Assembly (NCBI RefSeq): GCF_006539145.1
Contig: NZ_BJML01000001.1
Coordinates: 558,001 to 622,000 of the forward strand
DNA from: Microbacterium testaceum
Lineage (GTDB): Bacteria > Actinomycetota > Actinomycetes > Actinomycetales > Microbacteriaceae
Length of the DNA stretch: 64,000 bases
Reading direction: 5' to 3'
In this document: positions 23,251-33,977 of the stretch, piece after piece
Layout of the letters: each line of letters starts with the position of its first letter
How positions within the stretch are numbered: position 1 is the stretch's first letter
Made by a program: the position numbers and the translations under genes
Notes under the pieces: generated by a model
The model's input: only the letters and a program-made list of their open reading frames with translations
Told to the model about the DNA's origin: nothing
Databases searched by the model: none

Positions 23251-24468
23251 GTGGAGAGCGCAGCCCTCATCATCGTGCTGGTCATCGCGCTGGCACTGTT
23301 CTTCGATTTCACCAACGGATTCCACGACACCGCGAACGCGATGGCCACGCCCATCGCCACCGGTGCGCTGAAGCCGAAGGTCGCCGTCCTGCTGGCTGCC
23401 AGCCTCAACCTGGTGGGCGCGTTCCTGTCGACGGAGGTGGCCAAGACCATCTCGGGCGGCATGATCCGCGAAGACCAATTGAGCCCCGATATCTTTCCGC
23501 CGATCATCTTCGCCGGCCTCATCGGCGCGATCACGTGGAACATGCTCACGTGGCTCCTGGGTCTTCCCTCGAGCTCGTCCCACGCCCTCTTCGGCGGTCT
23601 GATCGGGGCGACCCTCGTGGGCGTCGGTGCCTCGGCGATCGACACCGGCGTCGTGCTGAGCAAGGTCATCCTGCCGGCGCTCATCGCGCCCCTCACGGCC
23701 GGGATCATCGCCTTCGCGGTCACCAAGATCGCCTACGGAATCACCCGCCGCTACGACATGAAGGCGGACGGCCGCGACGGCTTCCGCTGGGGGCAGATCT
23801 TCACGTCGTCGCTGGTCGCCCTGGCGCACGGCACGAACGACGCGCAGAAGACGATGGGCGTCATCACGCTCGCCCTCATCACGGTGGGCTGGCAGTCGAC
23901 GTCCAACCCCGACCCGCAGCTCTGGGTCGTCTTCGCGTGCGCTCTGACGATCGCCCTGGGCACGTACATGGGCGGCTGGCGCATCATCCGCACCCTCGGC
24001 AAGGGCCTGACCGACGTCAAGCCCGCCCAGGTCTTCTCGGCCGAGACCTCCACGGCGGCGACGATCCTGGCATCCAGCGCCCTCGGCTTCGCCCTGTCGA
24101 CCACGCAGGTCGCCTCGGGCTCGGTCATCGGCTCGGGCCTCGGTCGCCGCGGCTCGACCGTGCGCTGGAACACCGTCGGTCGCATCATGATCGGCTGGGT
24201 GCTGACGCTGCCCGCCGCGGGTGCGGTGGGTGCCGCCGCGGCGCTGATCGTCGTCTGGCTGGGCGGCTGGGGCGTCGCTGTCGACGCGGTCATCGCCGTC
24301 GTCATCATCCTGGGTCTGTTCCTGCGCTCGCGGCGGGACTCGGTCACGTCGGCCAACGCGATGAGCGAGGTCGCCGACTCGGGCGCTGCGGTCAAGGTGC
24401 CCCGCAAGCCCGGACCCACGCGTCGTCAGCGCCGTCTCGAGCGCGACAAGGCTGGGAAGGACGCCTGA
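23251..24468 (+). CDS. pit: inorganic phosphate transporter, Pit family
   Basis: Pit proteins are membrane carriers that import phosphate, typically as a metal-phosphate complex with protons. The 405-residue protein has about ten spans and both family signatures: FDFTNGFHDTANAMAT at the N-terminus and the internal-repeat counterpart ALAHGTNDAQKTMGVI. GLPSSSSHAL is also conserved. I place the start at the GTG at 23251 (GGAAAG six bases upstream), just before the first span. A GTG at 23185 would add 22 unusual residues and lies inside the PHO-box-like repeats. It is translationally coupled to the next gene. Confidence 0.94.
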   Translation: MESAALIIVLVIALALFFDFTNGFHDTANAMATPIATGALKPKVAVLLAASLNLVGAFLSTEVAKTISGGMIREDQLSPDIFPPIIFAGLIGAITWNMLTWLLGLPSSSSHALFGGLIGATLVGVGASAIDTGVVLSKVILPALIAPLTAGIIAFAVTKIAYGITRRYDMKADGRDGFRWGQIFTSSLVALAHGTNDAQKTMGVITLALITVGWQSTSNPDPQLWVVFACALTIALGTYMGGWRIIRTLGKGLTDVKPAQVFSAETSTAATILASSALGFALSTTQVASGSVIGSGLGRRGSTVRWNTVGRIMIGWVLTLPAAGAVGAAAALIVVWLGGWGVAVDAVIAVVIILGLFLRSRRDSVTSANAMSEVADSGAAVKVPRKPGPTRRQRRLERDKAGKDA

Positions 24469-24797
24469 TGCTCATCAACTGGGAAGCCTTCCTCCACGTC
24501 TTCGTCGCCGCGATCGTCGGCGCATCGATCGTCGTGACCTTCTACTCGCTCGGCCTGCGACTGCTCGTCCGGGGTGGTCGCCCGCCGCTCGTCTCTCCGG
24601 CCGAATTCACGGACGCCATCACCGTGCTCACCGACAAGCAGAAGCGCCGGGCCGAGAAGGCGGTGGCCAAAGCGGCCAAGAAGAACCCGTTGAGCGAGGG
24701 GCAGAAGAGCGTCTCGCTGGTCGGCGCCTACCTGTGCTTCGCGGTGTGCGCCGCCGCCGTGCTCGGTGCGCTGCTGCTGATCCTCTTCAACCACTGA
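24468..24797 (+). CDS. small membrane protein coupled to Pit
   Basis: The 109-residue protein has two spans (about 8-30 and 84-106) separated by a basic cytosolic loop rich in Lys/Arg/Ala (KQKRRAEKAVAKAAKK). Its start overlaps the pit stop (TGATG), so it is co-translated with the phosphate transporter. Small proteins at this position are conserved beside actinobacterial pit genes. An accessory or regulatory role in phosphate transport is inferred from context only. Confidence 0.75.
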   Translation: MLINWEAFLHVFVAAIVGASIVVTFYSLGLRLLVRGGRPPLVSPAEFTDAITVLTDKQKRRAEKAVAKAAKKNPLSEGQKSVSLVGAYLCFAVCAAAVLGALLLILFNH

Positions 24798-24827
24798 CGT
24801 CTCGGGCGCGATGTCGGAGCCCCCTTT

Positions 24828-24833
24828 TAGGCT
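24828..24833 (+). promoter_or_regulatory. -10 element of the phosphoesterase gene (leaderless)
   Basis: TAGGCT, 6 nt before the ATG at 24840, directly after the pit operon. Confidence 0.55.
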
Positions 24834-24839
24834 GAGGGC

Positions 24840-25742
24840 ATGGCATCCGTGCAGTTCGGTCAACATGCGCCCGCGGCGCGCGTGATCCTCCATCTCAGCG
24901 ACACCCACCTGCTGGGCGGCGACCGCCTGCTCGGCGACCGCTACGACACCGCGCTGCACCTTCGTCGCACGCTCGAGGCGGCCGCGGCGACGGGAGTGCG
25001 GCCGGATGCCGTGGTGTTCACCGGCGACCTCGCCGACCTCGGCGAACCCGAGGCCTACCGTGCTCTGCGCGACGCGGTCGAACCGTGGGCCGAGGGCCTC
25101 GGCGCGCCGGTGGTCTGGGTCGCCGGCAATCACGACGAACGCCCCGCTCTTCGTGAAGAACTCCTCGACGCCGAGCCGACCGAAGAACCCGTGACGGGTG
25201 TCTGGGATCTCGGCGGCCTGCGGCTGATCGCCCTGGACTCGACCGTCCCCGGCTGGCACCACGGCGATATCGACGCGGAGCAGCTCGAGTGGTTACGCGC
25301 AGAACTCGCGGAGCCGGCGCCGCTCGGCACGATCCTCGCGCTGCACCACCCGCCGCTTCCCACGCACATCCCCTTCTTCGACATCCTCGAGCTGCGCGAC
25401 CAGTCGGGTCTCGCCGCAGCCATCGCCGGGAGCGACGTACGGGCGATCCTCGCGGGCCACCTGCACTACTCGACCTCGGGCACCTTCGCCGGAGTGCCGG
25501 TGAGCGTCGCCGCGGCTTCCTGCTACACGATGGACCTCGCGCGCCCCGGCGACGCGGTGAACGGGATGGATGCCGGACGCTCGTTCCACCTCGTCCATGT
25601 CTGGGACGACACGATCACCCACGCCGTCGTCCCCGTCGTCGACGTCGAGGCCTCGGGATTCTTCACTCCCGAGTGGACGGCGCGCATGGCGGCGCTGAGC
25701 CCCGAGGAGCGCCTCGAGGCGTTCTCGCGCAAACGCCCCTGA
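24840..25742 (+). CDS. calcineurin-like metallophosphoesterase (CpdA-like)
   Basis: The 300-residue protein has the full binuclear-metal phosphoesterase signature: LSDTHL, FTGDLAD, WVAGNHDE, ALHHPPLP and AGHLHYS. The order and spacing resemble class III cyclic-nucleotide phosphodiesterases of the CpdA/Rv0805 type, so hydrolysis of cAMP or another phosphodiester is plausible. The substrate is not provable from sequence. No signal peptide is seen. Confidence 0.88.
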   Translation: MASVQFGQHAPAARVILHLSDTHLLGGDRLLGDRYDTALHLRRTLEAAAATGVRPDAVVFTGDLADLGEPEAYRALRDAVEPWAEGLGAPVVWVAGNHDERPALREELLDAEPTEEPVTGVWDLGGLRLIALDSTVPGWHHGDIDAEQLEWLRAELAEPAPLGTILALHHPPLPTHIPFFDILELRDQSGLAAAIAGSDVRAILAGHLHYSTSGTFAGVPVSVAAASCYTMDLARPGDAVNGMDAGRSFHLVHVWDDTITHAVVPVVDVEASGFFTPEWTARMAALSPEERLEAFSRKRP

Positions 25743-25985
25743 GGGGCGACGCTCACCGCGCGGCGCGGAGATGCCTGGCCGCCCCGTCCCGGGCCTGCGT
25801 ACCGGATGCGGAGAGCGGAGACACGCCTGCGCGTTCCGGCGAACCGACCCGGTCTCGAGACGCGGCAATAGACGTCACGGAAGGTGTGGATCCGACGACC
25901 GGCCGCCGTGTCCACCGACCGGCAGTGCCGCCCTCGTTAGGCTCGTGGCATCCCTATTCGCCGTGACACCCACGAGGACTCCCAC

Positions 25986-27449
<1,464 letters not shown>

Positions 27450-27463
27450 GCGCTCGAGAACAT

Positions 27464-27497
27464 CGAAGGGCCGGGACGCGATCGTCCCGGCCCTTCG
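27464..27497. terminator. bidirectional terminator between aspA and the FAH-family gene
   Basis: Perfect 15-bp arms CGAAGGGCCGGGACG (27464-27478) and its complement (27483-27497) with a CGAT tetraloop, placed between two convergent genes. Confidence 0.85.
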
Positions 27498-27512
27498 CCG
27501 TGCGTGCCGACC

Positions 27513-28379
27513 TCAGTCGAGGATGCGGCAGTGAGTGGTCAGCTCGCCGATGCCGTCGATCCCGACGGTCACGGTCGAGCGGTCGCGCAGGAAGATCTGC
27601 GGGTCGCGCGAGTAACCGGCACCTCCGGGGCTGCCGGTGGAGATGAGGGTTCCGGGGAGCAGCGTCACCGACTCCGACAGCGTGTTGATGAGGGTCGCGA
27701 CCGAGCGCACCATCTGGCCGGTGCTGGCATCCTGAACCGTGTGACCGTCGACGACGGTCCAGATGTGCAGGTCCTGCGGGTCGGGGATCTCGTCGGCGGT
27801 CACGACGAAGGGACCGGTGGGGGTGAAGCCGTCGAATGACTTGCAGCGCGACCACTGAGCCTCGGAGAACTGGATGTTGCGCGCGGTCACGTCGTTGACC
27901 ACCGTGTAGCCCCAGACGTGGTCGAGCGCGTCCTCTTCGCTGATGTCGCGACCGGGGCGCCCGATGATGACGCCGAGCTCGGCTTCGTAGTCGACGGCCT
28001 CGCTCAGCGAACGCGGCCACGAGGTGGTCTCGCCGTGCGCGGTGAGCGAGTTCGGCCACAGCACGAAGACCGTGGGGCCGGCGTCGGTCTTCAGCCCCAG
28101 TTCTCCCGAGTGCGCCGCGTAGTTGAGGCCGACCGCGAGGATCGAGGGCGGTGCGAGCACCGCGGACGCGTACCGGATGCCGGAGAGCGGATGCCGCGGG
28201 GCACTCGTCGCGCCGTCGCGGACGCGGTCCAGCAGGTCGTCACCGCCGGCGATCAGCTCCTCGAGGGTGCTCGGGGCGCCGACGAAGAATTCGTCGACGA
28301 ACGAGAACTCGTCGTCGTGGACGCTGACGAGACGGGGGGCTTCCGCCCCCTCCTGTGCACGGACGTGGGCGAAACGCAT
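27513..28379 (-). CDS. fumarylacetoacetate hydrolase family protein
   Basis: The 288-residue protein has the FAH domain from about residue 75 to the end: ILAVGLNYAAHSGELG, then the metal-binding acidic residues in DYEAELGVIIG and VVNDVTARN, and the GTLISTGSPGGAGY loop. Members cleave or decarboxylate beta-keto acids such as fumarylpyruvate and oxaloacetate, or act as acylpyruvases. The exact substrate is not evident and no catabolic neighbours are present. The ATG lies six bases after TAGCGT. Confidence 0.9.
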   Translation of the reverse strand: MRFAHVRAQEGAEAPRLVSVHDDEFSFVDEFFVGAPSTLEELIAGGDDLLDRVRDGATSAPRHPLSGIRYASAVLAPPSILAVGLNYAAHSGELGLKTDAGPTVFVLWPNSLTAHGETTSWPRSLSEAVDYEAELGVIIGRPGRDISEEDALDHVWGYTVVNDVTARNIQFSEAQWSRCKSFDGFTPTGPFVVTADEIPDPQDLHIWTVVDGHTVQDASTGQMVRSVATLINTLSESVTLLPGTLISTGSPGGAGYSRDPQIFLRDRSTVTVGIDGIGELTTHCRILD

Positions 28380-28385
28380 GCCTCC

Positions 28386-28391
28386 ACGCTA
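28386..28391 (-). promoter_or_regulatory. -10 element of the FAH-family gene (leaderless)
   Basis: TAGCGT on the minus strand, 6 nt before the ATG at 28379. Confidence 0.55.
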
Positions 28392-28450
28392 CCGGCCCCG
28401 GCGCGGTGGGGGTGTCCGCAAGCCCCGCAGGCCGGGTCGGAGGCCGCCCC

Positions 28451-28456
28451 TATGCT
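28451..28456 (+). promoter_or_regulatory. -10 element of the PrsW-like gene (leaderless)
   Basis: TATGCT, 6 nt before the ATG at 28463. It confirms that start against upstream in-frame codons. Confidence 0.55.
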
Positions 28457-28462
28457 GTGCGC

Positions 28463-29623
28463 ATGACCTTTCCCTCGCCGCTTTCGCAGCCCGGATCGGC
28501 CGACCCGCCCCGCATCTCGACGGCCCCTCAGTCGGCCGTCTCGGCGGCGCCGCCCCGCTCACGGCGGGGCGGTGTGGCGCTGTGGATCGTGGCGGTGCTC
28601 CTGGTGCCGCTGTTGGCCCTCCTGGTGCGCTACTTCACCGGCTTCCTCGGGACGGCGGCGTCGTTCGTCGGGCTCGTGCTCGCCGTGATCCCCTTCGTGA
28701 TCGTCTGGTTCGCCGTGCGTTACATCGACCGATGGGAGCCCGAGCCGCGTCGCCTGCTCGTCTTCGCCGTGGCATGGGGTGCGATCGCCGCGGTGGCGAT
28801 CGCGCTCGGCGTCGACCTCGTCATCACGTTGTTCGCCGGTCCGCAGCCGCCGGCGTTCAGCAGCGTCATCCAGGCACCGATCGTCGAAGAGGTCGCGAAG
28901 GGCCTCGGCGTACTGCTCATCTTCGCTCTCGCCCGCCGCGCCTTCGACGGTCCGGTCGACGGCATCGTCTACGGCGCTCTCATCGGGGCCGGCTTCGCCC
29001 TCACCGAGAACGTGCAGTACTTCGCCATCAGCTACCTCGAGGGCGGTCCGAGCCAGGTCGCGAGCACCTTCTTCCTGCGCGCCGTGCTCTCTCCTTTCGC
29101 GCACGTCATGTTCACGAGCGTCACCGGGTTCGCCTTCGGCCTGGCCGCCCGCCGGGGGCTGCGCACCGGCGCGGCGCTGCGGTACGGCGTCCCCGGGATC
29201 ATCGGCGCGATCGTGCTCCACGCCCTGTGGAACGGCTCCGCCACGTTCTTCGACTTCTTCGAGCTGTACGCGGCGCTCCAGGTGCCGCTGTTCGTTCTGT
29301 TCCTGCTCGGCATCCTGGCCCTGCGCCGCGAAGAATCGCGACTCACGCGAGCGCGGCTGGGGGAGTACGCCGCGGCGGGGTGGTTCACCCCTCAAGAAGT
29401 CGACATGCTCGCCACCGCCCCGGGGCGGCGTTCCGCCCTGGCCTGGTCGCGGACACTGCCCGGAGACCGCTCCACGGTGATGAAGGGCTTCATCGCGGAT
29501 GCCACGGCACTGGCCGCCGCGCGTCAGCGGACGCTGTCCGGACGCGACCCGCACGCCCCGGCCACCGAGCGGTATCTGCTCGAGCGCACGACGGCCGCGC
29601 GGGCGGCGCTGCTGCGTCCCTGA
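28463..29623 (+). CDS. PrsW-like intramembrane metalloprotease
   Basis: The 386-residue protein has a Pro/Ser-rich cytosolic N-terminus (1-37), about eight membrane spans, and a soluble C-terminal region from about residue 290. The PrsW glutamate pair is visible in APIVEEVAKG, followed by GFALTENVQY and HALWNG, the conserved metal-binding motifs. In Bacillus PrsW cuts an anti-sigma factor. No sigma/anti-sigma pair is near here, so the substrate is unknown. Confidence 0.88.
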   Translation: MTFPSPLSQPGSADPPRISTAPQSAVSAAPPRSRRGGVALWIVAVLLVPLLALLVRYFTGFLGTAASFVGLVLAVIPFVIVWFAVRYIDRWEPEPRRLLVFAVAWGAIAAVAIALGVDLVITLFAGPQPPAFSSVIQAPIVEEVAKGLGVLLIFALARRAFDGPVDGIVYGALIGAGFALTENVQYFAISYLEGGPSQVASTFFLRAVLSPFAHVMFTSVTGFAFGLAARRGLRTGAALRYGVPGIIGAIVLHALWNGSATFFDFFELYAALQVPLFVLFLLGILALRREESRLTRARLGEYAAAGWFTPQEVDMLATAPGRRSALAWSRTLPGDRSTVMKGFIADATALAAARQRTLSGRDPHAPATERYLLERTTAARAALLRP

Positions 29624-29684
29624 CCCGGCGTCGCGACGGGGTCTTGACACCGTCTGAGGGGAGGAGCACCATCGATGTAGGCCA

Positions 29685-29735
29685 ACTCAGCGCCCGGTAG
29701 ACACGCAGGCATCGCCGCGGCACCGGGCGCTGAGT
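29685..29735 (+). terminator. terminator after the PrsW-like gene
   Basis: Perfect 13-bp arms ACTCAGCGCCCGG (29685-29697) and CCGGGCGCTGAGT (29723-29735), a 25-nt interior, then CTTTCTC. Confidence 0.65.
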
Positions 29736-29796
29736 CTTTCTCGGGCAGGAATGTCCAGGGGGTTCGTGGGCGGCGCGTCCGTGCTTGGATGGAGTC

Positions 29797-30162
29797 ATGA
29801 CTGATCGCACCAAGCCGGAGTTCGATGCTCCCAGCGGCCCCGCCCCCTCCGACCTCGTCATCCGCGACATCATCGTCGGCGACGGCGATGAGGCGAAGCC
29901 CGGCGACACCGTCACCGTGCACTACGCCGGTGTCGAGTACGAGTCGGGTGAAGAGTTCGACTCCTCCTGGGGCCGGGGCGAGAGCATCCAGTTCCCCCTC
30001 CGCGGTCTGATCCAGGGCTGGCAGGACGGCATCCCGGGCATGAAGGTCGGCGGACGCCGCGAGCTCGTGATCCCGCCGCATCTCGCCTACGGACCCGCCG
30101 GTGGGCACTTCCTGGGTGGCAAGACCCTCATCTTCATCATCGACCTGCTGAAGGTTGGCTGA
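29797..30162 (+). CDS. FKBP-type peptidyl-prolyl cis-trans isomerase
   Basis: The 121-residue protein is a single cytosolic FKBP domain catalysing prolyl isomerisation. Characteristic segments are DTVTVHYAGVEYESGEEFDSS (split at VHYAG), FPLRGLIQGWQDGIPGMKVGGRR (split at GWQDG), LVIPPHLAYGP and LIFIIDLLKV. No signal peptide or lipobox is present, so it acts inside the cell. I use the ATG at 29797 (family-like MTDRTKPEFD); the in-frame TTG at 29785 is less likely. Confidence 0.95.
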   Translation: MTDRTKPEFDAPSGPAPSDLVIRDIIVGDGDEAKPGDTVTVHYAGVEYESGEEFDSSWGRGESIQFPLRGLIQGWQDGIPGMKVGGRRELVIPPHLAYGPAGGHFLGGKTLIFIIDLLKVG

Positions 30163-30186
30163 TCGGGAGTTCTTCACCGAACATTC

Positions 30187-30222
30187 ACGAACCCGAGGGG
30201 GCAGAGGCTCCCTCGGGTTCGT
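30187..30222 (+). terminator. intrinsic terminator after the FKBP gene
   Basis: Perfect 13-bp arms ACGAACCCGAGGG (30187-30199) and CCCTCGGGTTCGT (30210-30222), a 10-nt loop, then CATTTTCCTC. This is the most classical intrinsic terminator in the window. Confidence 0.9.
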
Positions 30223-30312
30223 CATTTTCCTCGATCGTGGAATACATTCGTGTGAATGGGAGTTGGATCCCGGCAGGACGCCGATACGGCTCCCCAGACC
30301 TCTAGGAGTGAC

Positions 30313-30873
30313 ATGACCGACACCACCGCCCTCGACATCCCCGGCTACAAAGCAGGCACCTGGGTCCTCGACCCGTCGCACAGCGAGGTCACCTTCTCGG
30401 TGCGCCACATGATGATCTCGAAGGTCCGCGGCACCTTCGGCATGAAGAGCGCCACGATCGTCGCTCCCGAGAACCCCCTCGAGGCGACCGTCGAGGCTTC
30501 CGTCGACGTCACGTCGGTCGACACCAAGGACGAGGGGCGCGACCAGCACCTCCGTTCGGCGGAGTTCTTCGACGTCGAGACCTACCCGACGATGGACTTC
30601 CGCTCCACCGGCGTCCGCGTCGAAGACGGCGACTTCCTCGTCGACGGCAACCTCACCATCCGCGGCATCTCCAAGCCCGCGACCTTCTCGCTCGACTTCG
30701 GCGGCTTCGGCACCGACCCGTGGGGCAACTACAAGGCCGGCGCCACCGCGAAGACGGTCGTCAACCGCGAAGACTTCGGTCTCACCTGGAACGCCGCCCT
30801 CGAGACCGGCGGCGTGCTCGTCGGCAAGGACGTCACCATCGAGCTCGACCTGCAGCTCGCGCTCCAGGCGTGA
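30313..30873 (+). CDS. YceI family lipid/isoprenoid-binding protein
   Basis: The 186-residue protein has the YceI lipocalin-like barrel: WVLDPSHSEVTFSVRHMMIS (split at EVTF), KVRGTFG, DEGRDQHLRSAEFFDVETYP (split at LRSAEFF), LTIRGISKPATF and VNREDFGLTWN. YceI proteins bind long-chain polyisoprenoids. This member has no signal peptide, as is common in actinobacteria, so it is probably cytosolic. AGGAG lies four bases before the ATG. A small palindrome CATTC-GTGT-GAATG lies at 30245-30258 in the upstream region and could be an operator. Confidence 0.92.
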   Translation: MTDTTALDIPGYKAGTWVLDPSHSEVTFSVRHMMISKVRGTFGMKSATIVAPENPLEATVEASVDVTSVDTKDEGRDQHLRSAEFFDVETYPTMDFRSTGVRVEDGDFLVDGNLTIRGISKPATFSLDFGGFGTDPWGNYKAGATAKTVVNREDFGLTWNAALETGGVLVGKDVTIELDLQLALQA

Positions 30874-30909
30874 TCTTCCCGCAGCTCGCGCTGCGGACCT
30901 GACACATCG

Positions 30910-30944
30910 CGAAGGCCCCGGGTGCTCGGCATCCGGGGCCTTCG
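30910..30944. terminator. terminator between YceI and EamA genes (convergent)
   Basis: Perfect 12-bp arms CGAAGGCCCCGG (30910-30921) and CCGGGGCCTTCG (30933-30944) with an 11-nt loop, usable from both sides. Confidence 0.8.
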
Positions 30945-30965
30945 TCGTCGCCGCGGCACGGGTGG

Positions 30966-31883
30966 TCAGGTGCGGACGCGTCGGGGGAGACGGATCCGTT
31001 GCTGCACGAGCAGGATGCCCACGAACACCACCGCCGCGCCGACGGGTTCGTTCCACGAGATGCGCTCGCCCAGGATCAGGATGCCGAGAGCCACCCCGAC
31101 CACCGGGGTGATGTACGTGACGGTCGAGGCGCGGGTCGGCCCCCAGGCGCGCAGGGTGTTCTGGTTCCAGACGTAGGCGATCCCGGTGCCGAGGACGCCG
31201 AGGGCGACGATGCTCCCGACGACCGGAAGGGTCAGCTGCATCGGCTCGGCCAGGATGAACGGCGACAGCAGCACCATGAACGCCGCCGCCGGCCCGATGT
31301 AGCCGAACGCGAAAGCGATGCCCGAGAGGCCGGTGTCGCCGAGGAAGCGGCGCATGTATGCGAGGCTGAAGCCGTAGCAGGCGGTGGCGCCCAGGAGGGC
31401 GATCTGCGCGATCGTGCTGTCGCCGACGGCGGCCACGGCGCCGGGGGCGATGATCACGACCACGCCCGCGATGCCCACCCCGATACCGATCAGCTGGCCG
31501 ACCCGGAGTCTCTCGACGCGGAACACCGCCCACGCCATGATCGCCGTCATGATCGGCGTCGTCGCGTTGAAGATGCTCGCCAGGCCCGACGACACGTGCT
31601 GTTCGGCCCACGCGAACAGCAGGAACGGCACGACGCAGAAGCTCATCGAGAGTACGCACAGGTGCCCCCAGACGCGGCGGTCGCGGGGGAGGCGTTCACG
31701 ACGGATCGCCACGATCGCCGCGAGCGCCAGGGCGCCGAACAGGAGCCGCCCGCCGGCGACCTGGGCCGGCGTCATGCCGGTCAGGGCCACCGCGATGAAG
31801 AGAAAGCTCGAGCCCCACACGATTCCGGTGAGGATGAACTGCACCGCGATCGAGAAGGGGGAGGGAGCGGGAGAGGGAGCCAC
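30966..31883 (-). CDS. EamA/DMT superfamily transporter
   Basis: This is a ten-span drug/metabolite transporter with two EamA repeats (about residues 8-135 and 150-290). It shows GIVWGSSFLFIAVAL and the second-repeat RASTVTYITPVVGVALGI (split at YITPVV). The substrate is unknown; amino acids or small metabolites are typical. I prefer the GTG at 31883 (305 residues), seven bases after a minus-strand TAGGGT. The longer ATG start at 31913 would place ten codons across that promoter and adds a non-family sequence (MSHLGPRVGI). Confidence 0.88.
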   Translation of the reverse strand: MAPSPAPSPFSIAVQFILTGIVWGSSFLFIAVALTGMTPAQVAGGRLLFGALALAAIVAIRRERLPRDRRVWGHLCVLSMSFCVVPFLLFAWAEQHVSSGLASIFNATTPIMTAIMAWAVFRVERLRVGQLIGIGVGIAGVVVIIAPGAVAAVGDSTIAQIALLGATACYGFSLAYMRRFLGDTGLSGIAFAFGYIGPAAAFMVLLSPFILAEPMQLTLPVVGSIVALGVLGTGIAYVWNQNTLRAWGPTRASTVTYITPVVGVALGILILGERISWNEPVGAAVVFVGILLVQQRIRLPRRVRT

Positions 31884-31890
31884 GATTCCG

Positions 31891-31896
31891 ACCCTA
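31891..31896 (-). promoter_or_regulatory. -10 element deciding the EamA start
   Basis: TAGGGT on the minus strand, 7 nt before the GTG at 31883. Confidence 0.5.
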
Positions 31897-31983
31897 GGGC
31901 CGAGGTGCGACATCGCGTGGGCTTCGGTGATGCGACGTCCGTAATCCGCCGACGCTCGGCAGCCGGCGGGTTCCTCCGCCGCG

Positions 31984-33318
31984 TCAGGGCCGCGGGTCGA
32001 GGGCGTCGTACTGCCGGAATCGTGGGGAGAACCGCACGAGCGTGCCGACGAGGGCGAGGATCAGGATGCCGCCGAACAGGGGCGGAACCCAGAGGGCGGC
32101 GAGGGTCGCCAGGGTGCCGGCGTACAGGGCTCCGACGCGGGGGCCGCCGGCGACCACGACGATGAAGATCCCCTGGAGGCGGCCCCGCATGGCATCGGGA
32201 ACGGCCGCCTGCATCATGGTGGACCGGTAGATGGCGCTGACGTTGTCTGCCGCTCCCGATACGGCGAGTACGACCGCGGCGAGGGCGATGAGCGCGACCG
32301 CCGCGTGGGTCTCGTCGACGAGCGCGGGACGCAGCCAGCCCAGGGTGGCGGCCAGCAGCACGAGCCCGAACAGACCGATCGATAGGCCGTAGGCCTGGAT
32401 CGCGCGTTCGATGCCGAGCCCCTGTCGCCGCACGCGGCCGATCGGTCCCGAGAACAGGCTGGAGAAGAAAGCTCCGGCGGCGACGGCCGCCGTCAGGATC
32501 CCGGTCGTGATCGCCCCGCCGCCGAGCAGTACCGCTCCGATGGCCGGGAAGAGCGCGACCGGCTGTCCGAAGGTCATCGCGAGGATGTCGAGGATGTATT
32601 GCAGTCGGATGTTCGGAGCCCGCCGCAGGAAGCGCACGCCGTCGCGGAACGACTCGAGACCCGGACGCACGATCTCGCCCTCGGGGCGGAGCTTCGGCAG
32701 CGACCACAGACCGAGGAACAGCGAGGTCATCAACAGCACGTCGAGCGAGTAGGTCCAGGCGTAGCCGGCCACCGCGACGAGCACTCCCGCCAGGGCGGGG
32801 CCCGCCATCACCATGACCCCGACGGTGACCCCCTGCAGCGCGGCCGCGGCGGGCAGCAGATCGCGCGGGATGAGGCGGGGGGTGATCGCCGACTTGGTGG
32901 CCATGACGATCGAGTTGGCCGCGGAGTTCACCACACTCAGCGCGAAGAGCCAGGCCACGGTCTCGAGCCCCGTCCAGGCGAGCACGGCGAGCAGCGCCGT
33001 CGAGACGAAGGTGACGACCGCGGCGAGCAGGGCGACCGTGCGTCGGTCGAAGGCGTCGGCGAGCATGCCGCCGTAGAGTCCCGCCGCGACCATGGGGAGC
33101 AATCCCGCGACGGCGATCATCGACACCGCGAAGGTGCTCTGCGTGAGCTCGAACACGTGGAGCATGACGGCCACGACCGTCAGCTGGCCGCCGAGTCCGG
33201 CGAGCGTCGACCCGATCCACAGGCGCGCGAAGGCGGGAGAGGTGGTGAGGGGGCGCAGGTCGATGAACGCTGCGCGGGCGCCACGGCGCGGTGGTGCCGC
33301 GGGATCGGTCTTACTCAC
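31984..33318 (-). CDS. MFS exporter, MFS_3 (EntS-like) family
   Basis: The 444-residue protein has twelve predicted spans after a basic N-terminus. The motif-A-like loop [16 protein letters not shown] and the arrangement of spans 1-6 ([20 protein letters not shown], split at IGSTLAG) match the MFS_3 family that includes the enterobactin exporter EntS. Many actinobacterial members are uncharacterised, and no siderophore genes are adjacent. The start is GTG, six bases after a TAGCCT element. Confidence 0.88.
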   Translation of the reverse strand: MSKTDPAAPPRRGARAAFIDLRPLTTSPAFARLWIGSTLAGLGGQLTVVAVMLHVFELTQSTFAVSMIAVAGLLPMVAAGLYGGMLADAFDRRTVALLAAVVTFVSTALLAVLAWTGLETVAWLFALSVVNSAANSIVMATKSAITPRLIPRDLLPAAAALQGVTVGVMVMAGPALAGVLVAVAGYAWTYSLDVLLMTSLFLGLWSLPKLRPEGEIVRPGLESFRDGVRFLRRAPNIRLQYILDILAMTFGQPVALFPAIGAVLLGGGAITTGILTAAVAAGAFFSSLFSGPIGRVRRQGLGIERAIQAYGLSIGLFGLVLLAATLGWLRPALVDETHAAVALIALAAVVLAVSGAADNVSAIYRSTMMQAAVPDAMRGRLQGIFIVVVAGGPRVGALYAGTLATLAALWVPPLFGGILILALVGTLVRFSPRFRQYDALDPRP

Positions 33319-33324
33319 GGATCG

Positions 33325-33330
33325 AGGCTA
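33325..33330 (-). promoter_or_regulatory. -10 element of the MFS_3 gene (leaderless)
   Basis: TAGCCT on the minus strand, 6 nt before the GTG at 33318. Confidence 0.5.
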
Positions 33331-33458
33331 CGCCAGGCCTTCGACACCGCGATCGCCGCTCGGCGGCGGCTCCCGGCATCCGGAGTCCTCCGAGAACATC
33401 ACCGCAGGGCCGGGTTCGGTCTGACTCGACCGGTGCGGTTCGGGCATCCCGATGCTGG

Positions 33459-33464
33459 TAGACT
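33459..33464 (+). promoter_or_regulatory. putative -10 element of rpsO
   Basis: TAGACT, 97 bases before the rpsO ATG; leader of about 85 nt ending in GAAGGAAGGGG. Confidence 0.4.
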
Positions 33465-33555
33465 CATGCGGTTGCCGTTCGATCGGCCGCGGATAAAGAG
33501 AGCTCGCACATTGTGTGACGGGCGCCGCGCAATGAGAAGGAAGGGGATCCCATCT

Positions 33556-33825
33556 ATGGCACTCGAAGCAGACGTCAAGAAGGCGATCATCGAAGAGTAC
33601 GCGACGCACCCCGGTGACACCGGATCCCCCGAGGTGCAGGTCGCGATGATGACGCAGCGCATCAAGGACCTCACCGAGCACCTCAAGATCCACAAGCACG
33701 ATCACCACTCGCGCCGTGGGCTCTTCCTGCTCGTCGGTCAGCGCCGCCGCCTGCTGGGTTACCTGCAGGACGTCGACATCAACCGTTACCGCTCGCTCAT
33801 CGAGCGTCTCGGTCTGCGTCGCTAA
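33556..33825 (+). CDS. rpsO: 30S ribosomal protein S15
   Basis: S15 is a primary 16S rRNA-binding protein of the 30S platform. The 89-residue product has the full family length, with [13 protein letters not shown], the central [12 protein letters not shown] and QRRRLLGYL. The initiator ATG follows AAGGAAGGGGATCC. In many bacteria rpsO directly precedes pnp; here pnp lies 16.8 kb downstream, so the usual pair is split. Confidence 0.98.
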   Translation: MALEADVKKAIIEEYATHPGDTGSPEVQVAMMTQRIKDLTEHLKIHKHDHHSRRGLFLLVGQRRRLLGYLQDVDINRYRSLIERLGLRR

Positions 33826-33859
33826 TCGCACCAGCGTTCTATCGCGCAAAACATTCTTG

Positions 33860-33890
33860 GAAGGCCGCCCCACGGTGTGGGGCGGCCTTC
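33860..33890 (+). terminator. terminator after rpsO
   Basis: A 14-bp perfect stem (GAAGGCCGCCCCAC and its complement) with a GGT loop, followed by GTCATTCCC. Confidence 0.85.
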
Positions 33891-33977
33891 GTCATTCCCG
33901 GATGCCGTGGCCCCGTGGCGCGTGCTCGTCGTCGCGTCTCGATGCGCGGGCGTTGCGCGGCCACGTGCACCGGGTTG